Shown here: positions 1 to 8,731 of the stretch, one piece after another
How the letters are laid out: each line of letters begins with the position of its first letter
How positions within the stretch are numbered: the first letter of the stretch is position 1
From: Bradyrhizobium diazoefficiens
Lineage (GTDB): Bacteria > Pseudomonadota > Alphaproteobacteria > Rhizobiales > Xanthobacteraceae
Reading direction: 5' to 3'
Length of the DNA stretch: 64,000 nucleotides
NCBI RefSeq assembly: GCF_016616425.1
Contig: NZ_CP067101.1
Location: forward strand, 4,526,001-4,590,000
Program-made: the position numbers and the translations under genes
Notes under the pieces: model-generated
What the model was told of the DNA's origin: nothing
What the model saw: the letters and a program-made list of their open reading frames with translations, nothing else
Database searches by the model: none

Positions 1-185
1 CACACGTTTTCCAGGCACCCTGACCTCATGAGGCGACGTCAGGTACAGCTCACCCCTCCGACGCAACCGGTCTCGATGGCGTTCAATTTCGCGGCAAATG
101 TGGGGTGAAATGACCAAACGCAGCCACGGTTCCCGCAGGACCGGCTGCTCGGATCGGCTGAAAGTAGCGATATACCGCTGCCCCC

Positions 186-1109
186 TCAGGCGCCCAGGAT
201 GTCGTGGACTTCGAGCGGCTTGTCGATCTGATTGAACCACTCGGCCCGGTTGGCGGCGCGGCGGCGGCCGCGCTCGTCGAGCGGCAGCTTGAGCTGGCGG
301 AGCAGGCCTGTCACCTCCTCCCGTGCGGTGAGATGGCCCAGATTGGGCCGCATGCCGAGCGTGGCCTCGTCGATCTCGTCGAGGGCGGTCAGGCCACGCG
401 GAAAAAACTCGCGATAGACGACGCGTTCGGCGAAGCCGTCGACGTAGCGGAAGCCGAGGCGCAGCGACAGATCCTTCAGCCCCCCGGCGACGAGCTGCTT
501 GTTGCGGGAGCCGAGCATCGACAGGCGGTTGCGGACGACGATCCAGTCGGTGGTCGAACCGTCGAGCTGGCGGCGCTTGCGCCTGACGTCGCGCACCATC
601 TCGGCGTAGTGGCTCTCGCCCGTCACCACGTAGCTCACGGGATCGACGGTGCCGAGCACGTCGAAATCGAGGAAGCTGTCGTTGATCGGCGTGACCAGCG
701 TGTCGGCCATCGAGTGCGCGAGGCGCATCAGGTAGCTGTCGGTGCCCGGCGTATCGATGACGATGAAGTCGAAATTGCGCTCGACCGCCGAGACCGCCTC
801 CATGAACTGCTGGAACTCGGAATTCTCGTTCTCGGCAATCTGCATGGTCTGGCCAAGCTTGATGCAGCGATGCACCGGCAGTTCGAGGTCCAGCTTGGTG
901 CGGCGCGCCCAGGCGGCGCGGTTGCCGATGTAGCGGGTGAAGCTCTGCTGACGGCAGTCGAGGTCGATAGTGGCGACGCGCTGGCCGGCCTTCAGGAGCG
1001 CAACTGCGACGTGCAGGGCGGTGGTCGACTTGCCGGAGCCGCCCTTCTCGTTGCCGAGCACGACCACATGCGCCGAGCCGGATTGGCTTTGGCTAGCCTC
1101 CACAAGCAT
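186..1109 (-). CDS. mipZ: Division-site positioning ATPase MipZ (ParA family)
   Basis: MipZ is a ParA-family ATPase that forms a polar gradient and inhibits FtsZ assembly away from midcell in alphaproteobacteria. The N-terminus carries the deviant Walker A motif GNEKGGSGKST (about residues 20-30), a TIDLDCRQQSFTRYI stretch typical of MipZ, and a Walker B-like FIVIDTPG near residue 115. The length of 307 aa fits the family. I prefer the ATG at 1109 because GAGG lies six bases upstream; an in-frame GTG at 1124 would add five residues. It is divergent from panC, with about 280 bases between them. Confidence 0.92.
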   Translation of the reverse strand: MLVEASQSQSGSAHVVVLGNEKGGSGKSTTALHVAVALLKAGQRVATIDLDCRQQSFTRYIGNRAAWARRTKLDLELPVHRCIKLGQTMQIAENENSEFQQFMEAVSAVERNFDFIVIDTPGTDSYLMRLAHSMADTLVTPINDSFLDFDVLGTVDPVSYVVTGESHYAEMVRDVRRKRRQLDGSTTDWIVVRNRLSMLGSRNKQLVAGGLKDLSLRLGFRYVDGFAERVVYREFFPRGLTALDEIDEATLGMRPNLGHLTAREEVTGLLRQLKLPLDERGRRRAANRAEWFNQIDKPLEVHDILGA

Positions 1110-1392
1110 GGCGATCCTCGACACCCCTGATGAACATCTTCGATTTGGCCACGTCTGCGGTCAAGTGAAATGCATGACAGGCCGTGCAAATCGTACTGCG
1201 CCGTTCTTCATCATGAATCGCGGCGCCAATTCTCGTCTGTGATCCAGCCCATAATGCCCCGATGTCGTGCGCGACTTTGCGTGGGATGCCGTGCCGCATC
1301 CGGATGCATGGCGTCCACGATCGCCGCTTGTTAAGGTTAGCCGCCCCGGGCGCCCGATTGCGCTGCGCGATTCCCAACCGTGTCGAGTCCTG

Positions 1393-2244
1393 ATGACAGC
1401 AAGCCCCCTGATCGCCCGCACGGTCCCGACCTTGCGCCGCGCCCTCGACGATCTTCGCAAGCGAAAGGCGATAGTTGCACTGGTACCGACCATGGGGGCC
1501 CTCCATGACGGGCATGTGTCCCTCGTCCGCCTTGCCAAGCGGCGCGCCAGCCGCGTCATAGTCTCGATCTTCGTCAACCCGACCCAGTTCGCTCCGACCG
1601 AGGATTTCGGCGCCTATCCGCGCACCTGGAAGGCCGACATCGCCAAGCTCGCGGCCGAGGACGTCGACATCGTCTGGCATCCGGACGTCAAGGCCATGTA
1701 TCCGGAGGGGTTTGCCACTCGGATCGTGCCGGAGGGGCCGGCGCTCGCCGGCCTCGAGGACCGCTTCCGGCCGCATTTCTTCGGCGGCGTCGCCACTGTC
1801 GTCGGCAAGCTGTTCACGCAATGCCGGCCGGACTTCGCGATCTTCGGCGAGAAGGATTTTCAGCAGTTGCGGGTGGTGACGCAGATGGCGCGCGACCTCG
1901 ATCTCGGCGTGAAGGTCGTCGGCTCCCGCACCGTGCGCGAGCGCGACGGGCTCGCGATGTCCTCGCGCAACGTCTATTTGTCGCCCGAGGAACGGCAGAC
2001 CGCCCCCATCCTGTACCGTGCCATGAAGGCGAGCGCGCGGCGGATCAAGGCCGGCGAGGCAATCGCGCCTGCGATGGCCGGCGGCGCCGAGATGATCGAG
2101 GCGGCCGGCTTTGCGCTCGACTATTACGAGGTCCGCCATGCCGAGACGCTGGCCGGGGTCACCTCGCGCGAGGATGGCCCTTTGCGGATCCTGGTCGCAG
2201 CCAGGCTCGGCACGACCCGGCTGATCGACAATGTCGCGGTTTAG
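1393..2244 (+). CDS. panC: Pantothenate synthetase
   Basis: Ligates pantoate and beta-alanine with ATP in the last step of pantothenate (CoA precursor) synthesis, in the cytosol. The HIGH-like nucleotide motif [13 protein letters not shown] is at about residues 34-46, FGEKDFQQL near 150 and the KMSKS-like MSSRNVYLS near 190. The 283-aa length is normal. The frame is open upstream to 1267, but the conserved N-terminus supports the ATG at 1393. Its stop overlaps the 3' end of the convergent DUF1489 gene by four bases. panB is not in the window. Confidence 0.96.
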   Translation: MTASPLIARTVPTLRRALDDLRKRKAIVALVPTMGALHDGHVSLVRLAKRRASRVIVSIFVNPTQFAPTEDFGAYPRTWKADIAKLAAEDVDIVWHPDVKAMYPEGFATRIVPEGPALAGLEDRFRPHFFGGVATVVGKLFTQCRPDFAIFGEKDFQQLRVVTQMARDLDLGVKVVGSRTVRERDGLAMSSRNVYLSPEERQTAPILYRAMKASARRIKAGEAIAPAMAGGAEMIEAAGFALDYYEVRHAETLAGVTSREDGPLRILVAARLGTTRLIDNVAV

Positions 2245-2681
2245 AGCAGCCCGAGATCGCGCAATTCGCGCCGCATCGGCTCCGGCATCGCCGCGATCGA
2301 GCCGGCAGCGGACTTGCCGAGATCTGGCGGCACGGAATCCTCTGTGAGATAGCGCCAGCCCTGGAACGGGCGCATCGCCCGCGGCGAGACCGAGATCACC
2401 TTCGGCTGCATCACGATCCGGCAGCGCCCGATGCCGTCCTTGTCGCGGAACGGCTCGATGCCGATGATCTTTTCCCGCGCGGCAATCTCGCCCTTGATCA
2501 CCCAGTAGAGCGACCCGCCTGCGAGGATCTCGGCGTCGCGCTTGGGCACCATGCGGGTGATGTGAATGTGATGTTGCGGCAGACCCTTCTTCTTGGCGGT
2601 CTGCATCCGTTCGGCGATCCACTCCTTCAATTCCTTGACGGAGTCGCAACCGACGGCGAGCTTGATCAGATGTAGCGGCAT
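2241..2681 (-). CDS. DUF1489 family protein
   Basis: A 146-aa protein of the alphaproteobacterial DUF1489 family, function unknown. It begins [11 protein letters not shown] and contains [23 protein letters not shown] and [13 protein letters not shown] blocks typical of the family. No signal peptide or membrane segment is seen. An in-frame TTG lies two codons upstream of the chosen ATG. It ends convergently, four bases into panC. Confidence 0.85.
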   Translation of the reverse strand: MPLHLIKLAVGCDSVKELKEWIAERMQTAKKKGLPQHHIHITRMVPKRDAEILAGGSLYWVIKGEIAAREKIIGIEPFRDKDGIGRCRIVMQPKVISVSPRAMRPFQGWRYLTEDSVPPDLGKSAAGSIAAMPEPMRRELRDLGLL

Positions 2682-2723
2682 GCCCAAGCATTAGCCGGGC
2701 AGCACCGCATTTGGAATGCCGAT

Positions 2724-3698
2724 CTAGTCGTTATCCGCAGCCGCGGGAGCGGCCGCGGAGGCCGGCGGCGGCACGAGCGGAACCGGTGCTGCCGGAGCAC
2801 GTGTGGCCTTCGGCGCCGGCGGCCTCTTCGCGGCCGGCGCTGCGGCCTGTGCCGACGCCGCGGCAGGTGCGCGCGGTGCTGGCGTTGCGTTCGCGGCCGG
2901 GGCCGCATGCCGTGTCGTCGCCGTGGGCTCCGGATTCATGATGCTCACCGGCGGGGTCGACGAAGCGCTCGGGAACTCCGCAGTGGTCGGCTTGCCGGTC
3001 GGCATCGAGGGCGGCAGCCCGGCAAGTGCAGCAGTGGCCGGCATCGGCGGCACCGTTGCAGGCGCATTCCAGGTCGGCGCATGGCGCGCGACCAGCGTGT
3101 CGTAGAGATGGGAATCCATGTTGGCAGCGACCTGCTGCTGATCAGTCAGCGAGCGGAACGCGGCGCAGTCGAACGGCGTGCAGCCATCGCGCACGACCAG
3201 CACCTGCGCCACGAGGCCGTAGCGATCGTGCTCCAGCGCCTTGCGCAACGCCTTCATGTCCGCCGTCAGGCTCTTCCCGGCGGTCGCGGCATCACCGAGC
3301 GCCGTGAGCCGGTCGATCCGGGCCGCGGTGTAGGACACGGCCGCAGCCGCAGCATCCGGAGAGCCGAACAGCGCCTTCTCGCAGCCAATGGCGACCGCAT
3401 CGCCGGCGAGATCGTCGAGGCAGGACAGCGCCGGCAGGCTCGCGACGACCGTACCTTGCGCGCGCGCCTCGGTCGGTGCGTCCTGCCCCGCCGGTTCGTG
3501 GACGCGCGCGGCGGCGGCGATCGCGACGGACAGCAGCGTAATCACCGTCAGCGCGCCGTGGGCGACCGATCTGTCGGCGCGCAGCAGCGTGATCAGCAGG
3601 ATCAATCCGAAAAATCCGGCAGCGGCCAGCGTCATCCACATCGGAAAGGCTGGCGAGAGCCAGATTTGGTCGAGCGAAGTGGCCCATGCCCAGTTCAT
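2724..3698 (-). CDS. Membrane-anchored protein with Ala/Pro-rich tail, unknown function
   Basis: Not recognised as a named family. The 324-aa protein has two hydrophobic helices (about residues 20-40 and 48-65), then a periplasmic-looking globular part (about 80-215) with several cysteines (SCLDDL, IGCEKA, DGCTPFDCAAF). It ends in a roughly 110-residue low-complexity Ala/Pro/Thr-rich tail. Similar proteins occur in bradyrhizobia. The start ATG has a GAGGGG-like ribosome site upstream. It could tether to the envelope, but no function can be read from it. Confidence 0.7.
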   Translation of the reverse strand: MNWAWATSLDQIWLSPAFPMWMTLAAAGFFGLILLITLLRADRSVAHGALTVITLLSVAIAAAARVHEPAGQDAPTEARAQGTVVASLPALSCLDDLAGDAVAIGCEKALFGSPDAAAAAVSYTAARIDRLTALGDAATAGKSLTADMKALRKALEHDRYGLVAQVLVVRDGCTPFDCAAFRSLTDQQQVAANMDSHLYDTLVARHAPTWNAPATVPPMPATAALAGLPPSMPTGKPTTAEFPSASSTPPVSIMNPEPTATTRHAAPAANATPAPRAPAAASAQAAAPAAKRPPAPKATRAPAAPVPLVPPPASAAAPAAADND

Positions 3699-3855
3699 GC
3701 GCGACGTCCCCTCACGCGAGCAGAGAGCGAATGGTCAAGCGAGCACCGCGAGCCGGCAGCTGCCCCCCGTCGACCTTGTGGAGGTGAAGCGGGCCTTTTG
3801 ACGGCGGCAGGATACCATTCCGCTGATGGCACCAATGCGCGGGAAGCGTCGGCCT

Positions 3856-4059
3856 TCAGGAAAGCGCGAGTTGGCTTTCCTTGGCGACGCGTTCGAAGGC
3901 TTCCGTCGAGCTCTTGATCCGGTACTGGCAGTCGTCGCCGTCGGTCGGCAGCAGACGGATAACCTCGTACGAGCCGCTGGCTGCGGGGCGCGCGACGTTG
4001 CTGGCCGTGAACAATACGCGCGTCCCAATCGGGAATTTGTGCTTCAACACCCTCTCCAT
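3856..4059 (-). CDS. Small conserved hypothetical protein (67 aa)
   Basis: A short soluble protein starting MERVLKHKFPIGTRVLFTAS and ending AKESQLALS. It looks like a compact beta-rich fold (VLFTAS, YEVIRLLP, CQYRIKSS), similar to small rhizobial proteins of unknown role. A GTG directly before the ATG is an alternative start. No operon partner lies close by. The call rests on protein-like composition and a faint memory of homologues. Confidence 0.55.
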   Translation of the reverse strand: MERVLKHKFPIGTRVLFTASNVARPAASGSYEVIRLLPTDGDDCQYRIKSSTEAFERVAKESQLALS

Positions 4060-4363
4060 CACTCAAACAACGCCTGCCTCGCCCATGGTCCCACTGCGAC
4101 GGCCGGCCAGAAACCCAGTCACTATATATAGCACGCGGCCAGCCGTTTTGGCCAGCGTCATGCCCGCATGGCAAGCACACAAATTTTCAGCCTTTTCAGA
4201 ATGATAGAGACGGAACCGGCGGGCCGATGATACCGCCGGGAGCGTTCGTTCAGGCGGCGTGCCGCAGCCGGTGCCGCAGCCCCGAGGATCCGCGGCCCCG
4301 GTCAATTTCCGCACCCTCAGCGGTGCCGGTCGGCACGGCCAGCGGCCCCATCAAACCCGGCGA
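4060..4363. other. Intergenic region, nothing recognised
   Basis: About 300 bases between the small hypothetical protein and the glutathione transferase gene. I see no convincing gene, RNA or transposon end. The open frames here have shadow-like composition. Confidence 0.5.
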
Positions 4364-5041
4364 TCAGGCATCCTCGAACTTCGCAATGACAAGTGTCTCG
4401 GCCAGCCCGTCGCGGGTCCATTCCTGGAAGGCCGGTAGCGCCATCATCGTGTCCATGTAGGCCTTGGTGTCCGGCGCGACGTCGATCGCGTAGGTGCGCA
4501 GGCGGTGCACGACCGGCGCGTACATCGCGTCCGCCGCGCCGAAACGGCCGAACAGGAACGGACCCTTGGCACCAGAATCCTTGGCACCATAGCGCGCGCG
4601 GCACTCGCGCCAGATCTCCTCGATGCGCGCGACATTGGCCCTGGCGTCGGCCGACAGGGCCACGGGGCGTATCGGCCGATGCAGGTTCATGCCGCATTCG
4701 CTGCGTAACGCCATGAATCCGGAATGCATCTCGGCGCATACCGAGCGGGCATGCGCGCGCGCGGCGACGTCGTCGGGCCACAGCTTCACTTCCGGATAGC
4801 GCTCGGCGATGTATTCGATGATGGCGAGCGAATCCCACACCGTGACGTCGCCGTCGATCAGCACCGGCACCTTGCCGGCGCGGCTGAAGGACAGGATCTG
4901 CTCCTTGTCCGCGGGATTGTCGGTGTAGAGCGGGATGAGAGTCTCCACGAACGGGATGTCGTTGGCGCGGAGCGCGAGCCAGGGCCGCATCGACCATGAC
5001 GAGTAGTTCTTGTTGCCGATCGCCAGTTTCAGCGCAGCCAT
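4364..5041 (-). CDS. Glutathione S-transferase family protein
   Basis: A cytosolic GST-fold protein, 225 aa, probably conjugating glutathione to electrophiles or acting as a thiol reductase. The N-terminal thioredoxin-like domain has the signature NKNYSSWSMRPWLAL (about residues 10-24), the cis-proline segment KVPVLIDG and the glutathione-contacting DSLAIIEYI. The C-terminal helical domain runs from about residue 90. The SSWS-RPW signature marks an uncharacterised bacterial GST subgroup, so the substrate is unknown. It appears to be a single-gene unit. Confidence 0.88.
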   Translation of the reverse strand: MAALKLAIGNKNYSSWSMRPWLALRANDIPFVETLIPLYTDNPADKEQILSFSRAGKVPVLIDGDVTVWDSLAIIEYIAERYPEVKLWPDDVAARAHARSVCAEMHSGFMALRSECGMNLHRPIRPVALSADARANVARIEEIWRECRARYGAKDSGAKGPFLFGRFGAADAMYAPVVHRLRTYAIDVAPDTKAYMDTMMALPAFQEWTRDGLAETLVIAKFEDA

Positions 5042-5382
5042 GTCATCAGTCCTTCCCGAGACGTCCTTAGAAGCGAGCCGCTTTTAGCGCCATCGCCTGT
5101 CGCCAATCAATCGTTGCTGCGCCCCGTCATGCGTGGCAATCGTTGCGGCCCCCCGCCAGGCGGCAGATATGGGCAAGGCATTGGGTCGACATCACCGGCC
5201 TCGGCAGCTTCATCATCGAATGGCTGGTCTATATCTATCTCCTGACGCTGGAGCATTCGGCCTACGGCCGCGACAGCCTGGGCGTCGCGATCTGCCCGCG
5301 CGCCAGAAAATTGAGGAAGCCATTGTAAATCTCGCACCCGCATTGGGATATAAGACTATTCGGCGAACGACCTCGCAGCTAG
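5042..5382. other. Intergenic region with one weak open frame
   Basis: Plus-strand bases 5143-5328 encode a 61-aa frame with a plausible hydrophobic segment (GSFIIEWLVYIYLLTLEHS). I cannot match it to a family and it lacks a clear ribosome site. It may be a gene remnant. Nothing else is supported here. Confidence 0.3.
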
Positions 5383-5473
5383 CTCGTAGGATGGGTAGAG
5401 CGAAAGCGAAACCCATCACACTGTCATCCACGCCGAAACTGATGGGTTTCGCAAGTGCTCTACCCATCCTACG
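5383..5473. repeat. Nested palindromic repeat element
   Basis: Perfect 18-base outer arms (TCGTAGGATGGGTAGAGC at 5383-5400 and its complement at 5456-5473) enclose perfect 13-base inner arms (GCGAAACCCATCA at 5405-5417 and its complement at 5439-5451). The nested arms would form a long cruciform or RNA hairpin. The GATGGGT...ACCCATC theme is one I associate with dispersed repeats in bradyrhizobial intergenic regions. Confidence 0.85.
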
Positions 5474-6246
5474 ACCGCGCAGACATGCCTTCGCATTCTC
5501 GCGGCTGATTTCGCCCGAGCTTTGCTTGGTCGCTCCACCCTCTGAAAGCCAGGAGGGCGCAGGGAAGGCCGGGTGCCGGCTCGCACCCGCGGTCTGCTGC
5601 GCGAAAGGCACGCGCAGAAGAACCGCACAGCAGCATACAGGTGGTGCCGAACGCTCGGCCTTCCCTGCGCAGTGGTCGGACGGCTTATGCCGTGATCTCC
5701 CGGGAGCCGAGTTCGTTCTGGCCTCCCTCGCCATTCGAATTGGATGGTGCAGTCCGCCCGGTCGGGCTCGCTCGCACCTTCGAAGGGCTTGACCGTAGCA
5801 ACGACGGCCAGGACCACACGGTTTTGCCGTACGCGCGTTCGCCGACCGCCGCATGATCTCCCGGCCTTGTCGACGTTGCCGGAAGCATGCTGGCGAGACG
5901 AACTTGACAGCTCCGCTCGTCCGCACGCGGTTTCGGGCTCACAGGGACTACCCGCCCTGCCCGCACCCTTCGTGCCGACGCTGCCGCGTCCACCGCAAGC
6001 CCGGCTCGCGACAGTGACGACACAAGATCGCCCCTCCTGGATGAGCCGGGATGGACGACACATACGACAAAACCGAATTTCGGTAAAGTGGAATATTTTC
6101 GGCCGAGAGGATTGACAGCGGCGCGACACAGGCACGCCTGGCCCCGGACAAGCGCAGTGCCGTAGTGCCGGATAAGCCAGCGACATCCGGGATCGTTGCG
6201 AGCGACATCCCGGTGATCGCTGCGCTCACCGGGGCCACAAGGAGCG
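5474..6246. repeat. Gene-free stretch resembling a bradyrhizobial dispersed repeat region
   Basis: About 770 bases with long open frames on both strands whose composition is not protein-like. The text (for example the part around 5530-5660 and the tail at 6120-6240) resembles multi-copy intergenic sequence known from Bradyrhizobium that is often mis-annotated as hypothetical genes. A small palindrome, CCCGGTGA at 6209-6216 with TCACCGGG at 6226-6233, lies just past the stop of the minus-strand TolA-like gene and could terminate it, although no T-run follows. Confidence 0.5.
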
Positions 6247-7158
6247 CTATGACCCAAAATCCCGCGGGCTGAACGGCAGGTCCATGACCTTCCATTCGCC
6301 GTACAAGCTGGCCGGCAGCATCTTGTAAGGTTGACAGCTCTGGAGCGCAGCCATCGCAGACTTCACAAGGGCCACTCCTTTCGCGGATGGCGGGGCCTCG
6401 ATCAGGATCGGCTCGCGCGCCAGCGTGCCGTCGGTTGCGAACACCGTGCGCAGCTTGATGTTGACGTTGTCGGTCGGCGCGAGCCCGGCCGGCAGCTTGG
6501 CGCAGTTCCTCAGGTGACGACGCAGCTCTGCGACGACCTCGGGCGGCAGCTTGGCGGCGGTTGAATCCCTCGCGTCGCCGCCATCGTCCTTGGAGGCTTC
6601 TTCCGGCAGCTCCGGCGGCAATTCAGGCGGCAGGCCCAGCAGGACGCCGTATTTGACGGTGACGTCGGGCTCCGGAGCCTGATAGGCCGGCGGCATGGCC
6701 TGAGGTGAGGGCTGCAGCGCCGGTTGAGGCTGGGCTTGCGGCTGCGTGTTGGCCTCGCGCGGCTTCGGCGGAGGCGGCTGCTGCGGTGGTTGTTGCTGCG
6801 CGGGCCGTTGCGGTTCGGGTGACGGCTGCGGTGATGGCGATGGTGCAGAGGCCTGTTGCTGGACCGCAGGCTTCGACGCCGCCGGCGCCTTGTCCTCGTC
6901 AGTGAAATCCAGCTTCGGCAGCTTCAGGTCGGGAAGCGGCTCCGGCGGCTTGTCCTTCGCCTCTTCCTGGGCTTTCTCCTCGGCTTTGATCTCCTCCTGC
7001 TTCACCTGCTCCGGCGTGACGATGTCCACCGAGACCGTCTCGGGCGGCGCGGCGTGGAACGGATGGACCTCGCTGATCAGGATGATCAGCGTCACCAGCG
7101 TCAGATGCGCGATCGCCGACGCTGCAAGGTCCGTCCGTATGATGGTCCGCAGTTCCAT
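6247..7158 (-). CDS. TolA/TonB-like envelope-spanning protein
   Basis: A 303-aa protein with one N-terminal membrane helix (about residues 12-32). A Glu/Lys-rich stretch (about 55-75) follows, then a long Pro/Gln-rich linker (about 95-190) and a C-terminal globular domain (about 205-303) with two cysteines (LRNCAKLP and LQSCQPYK). This plan is that of TolA or TonB, which couple inner-membrane energy to the outer membrane. tolQ, tolR, tolB, pal or exbBD are not adjacent, so the partner system is unknown. The start at 7158 is chosen because the membrane helix follows it directly. Confidence 0.72.
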   Translation of the reverse strand: MELRTIIRTDLAASAIAHLTLVTLIILISEVHPFHAAPPETVSVDIVTPEQVKQEEIKAEEKAQEEAKDKPPEPLPDLKLPKLDFTDEDKAPAASKPAVQQQASAPSPSPQPSPEPQRPAQQQPPQQPPPPKPREANTQPQAQPQPALQPSPQAMPPAYQAPEPDVTVKYGVLLGLPPELPPELPEEASKDDGGDARDSTAAKLPPEVVAELRRHLRNCAKLPAGLAPTDNVNIKLRTVFATDGTLAREPILIEAPPSAKGVALVKSAMAALQSCQPYKMLPASLYGEWKVMDLPFSPRDFGS

Positions 7159-7207
7159 TGCCCGATCTTGGATTGCCGCTCCGCTGTTAGCATACCGCGA
7201 CCCCCTC

Positions 7208-8026
7208 TCAATCCCATTTCGGGGCGAAGCCAAAGTCGGTCAGGCGGCCCTTGGGATTGGCGAGCGCGGCGATCCGGCTCATCTCGTCCTCCGACAACTC
7301 GAAATCGAAGATCTCGATGTTTTCAGACAGGCGCTCGATGCGCGAGGTGCGCGGGATCGCAGCGACACTCTGTTGCACCAGCCAGCGCAGGCAGACCTGC
7401 GCCGGCGTCTTGCGGTGGGCGCGCCCGATCTCGGCCAGCGTCTGGTCGGTCTTGATGCGCCCCTTGGCGATCGGGCTGTAGGCGACGAGTGCAAGGCCGT
7501 GCCGAGCGCAGGCCGCCATCACCTTCGCCTGGTCGAGATAGGGGTGGTATTCGACCTGGTTGCAGACGAGCGGCTCTGGCGAGGCTGCCACCGCCTGCTC
7601 GATCAGCGCCACCGTAAAATTGGAGACGCCGATGTGGCGGGTCAGGCCCATCGTCTTCGCATGCGACAGCGCGCCAAGCGTTTCCGCCAGCGGCACGTGC
7701 GGATTGGGCCAGTGCAGCAGCAACAGATCGACGGAGGGAAGCCGTAAGCGAGCCAGGCTTTCCTTGACCGAGCGCTCGAGATCGTGGGGCGCGAAATGGT
7801 TGGTCCAGACCTTGGTGGTGAGGAAGATGTCGTCGCGGCGCACGCCGGAGGCGCGCACGCCGTCGCCGACCTCGCGCTCGTTATCGTAGGCCTGCGCGGT
7901 GTCGATGTGACGATAGCCGAGCCGCAGCGCCTGCTCGACCACGCGCGCGGCAGGCCTTCCGCTCAGCTCCCAGGTCCCGAGCCCGATCGCCGGAATTCTT
8001 GCGCCATTGGCCTCGACGAACAGCAT
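7208..8026 (-). CDS. Aldo/keto reductase
   Basis: An NADPH-dependent carbonyl reductase of the AKR superfamily, 272 aa, cytosolic, with a TIM-barrel fold. The catalytic tetrad is visible: Asp and Tyr in HIDTAQAYDNEREVG, Lys in LTTKVW and His in LLLLHWPNP. The cofactor-binding end reads AIPRTSRIERLSENIEIFDF. The ATG at 8026 has GAGGAG five bases upstream. The physiological substrate cannot be told from sequence; 2,5-diketo-gluconate or methylglyoxal reductase-like activity is typical of relatives. Confidence 0.92.
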   Translation of the reverse strand: MLFVEANGARIPAIGLGTWELSGRPAARVVEQALRLGYRHIDTAQAYDNEREVGDGVRASGVRRDDIFLTTKVWTNHFAPHDLERSVKESLARLRLPSVDLLLLHWPNPHVPLAETLGALSHAKTMGLTRHIGVSNFTVALIEQAVAASPEPLVCNQVEYHPYLDQAKVMAACARHGLALVAYSPIAKGRIKTDQTLAEIGRAHRKTPAQVCLRWLVQQSVAAIPRTSRIERLSENIEIFDFELSEDEMSRIAALANPKGRLTDFGFAPKWD

Positions 8027-8204
8027 GAGGACTCCTCTTCCGTTGCGGCAGCCCCAAACGTCATCAGGCATCATTATGGACCCCGCCCATGACGCTGCCA
8101 ACGGAAGCCGCGGCGGTTCGGCGGGATATTTGGCGCAATGCTAACGGGAGGTTCGAACCGGGGCGTCAGCCTATGACCTCGGGCCTCGACGTCGGGCTTC
8201 GACG

Positions 8205-8498
8205 TCAGGCTTTGGCGAGCGCCTGGAACACCGTATCCGGGGCGTGCGCGATCACTGCGAGCAGCGCGCGGGCCGGTCCCCGCGGAGCACGCTTGCCCTG
8301 CTCCCAGTTGCGGATGGTCTCGACGGGAACGCCGAGTTTTGCGGCAAACTCCATCTGGGTCAGGCAGGCGCGGCGGCGCAAATCGCGCACCGCGAGCGAG
8401 CCGACCTCGGTCGGCGCGGCACTGGCCGGCTGGACCGGAAATTCCTGTCCGTCCCGCAACTCGACGATCCGCCCGTCCGCCTTCAGCCGCAACCGCAT
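8205..8498 (-). CDS. Helix-turn-helix DNA-binding protein (XRE/HigA-like)
   Basis: A 97-aa protein. Residues about 35-80 form an XRE-type HTH (RRRACLTQMEFAAKLGVPVE then TIRNWEQGKRAPRGPARALL), the form seen in HigA/MqsA-type antitoxins and small repressors. The N-terminal 30 residues (RLKADGRIVELRDGQEF) are a short beta-strand region also seen in such regulators. No toxin-like gene lies directly next to it, so it is more likely a free-standing regulator. Confidence 0.8.
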   Translation of the reverse strand: MRLRLKADGRIVELRDGQEFPVQPASAAPTEVGSLAVRDLRRRACLTQMEFAAKLGVPVETIRNWEQGKRAPRGPARALLAVIAHAPDTVFQALAKA

Positions 8499-8565
8499 GT
8501 CCAGTCCCCCAAGCGCAGGCGATGATGCGGCAGGTCGCTTAAGTTCGGATTAAAGAAAGGGGGAT

Positions 8566-8720
8566 GTTCGTGCCCCGGACGCAGCGCAGCGCGCCGCACT
8601 TGCGGCGTGGTGCGTTGCTGAGCCGGGGCCCACGTTGCCGCAGCGTGCCGTGCCGCGCTCTGGGTCCCGGTTCTGCGCAGCAACGCCAGAGGCGTTGCAG
8701 CGCGCCCGGGACACGAGCGT
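8566..8720. repeat. Long imperfect palindromic intergenic repeat
   Basis: Outer ends read CGTGCCCCGGACGC (about 8568) and GCGCGCCCGGGACACGAG (about 8700). Inner halves pair TGCTGAGCCGGGGCCCA with TGGGTCCCGGTTCTGCGC. It lies between convergently placed ends and carries no gene. The CCCGGGACACGAG termini match my memory of a dispersed bradyrhizobial repeat. Confidence 0.65.
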
Positions 8721-8731
8721 GAGGGCGCCCC

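Noticed and set aside
1093..2691. Long minus-strand open frame opposite panC and DUF1489
   Set aside because: Arg/Asp/Gly-rich shadow of panC and DUF1489, which have clear family motifs in their own frames.
8120..8165. T-loop-like sequence (GGTTCGAACC) suggesting a tRNA
   Set aside because: The flanking bases do not form a T-stem, and no anticodon, D-arm or acceptor stem can be drawn.
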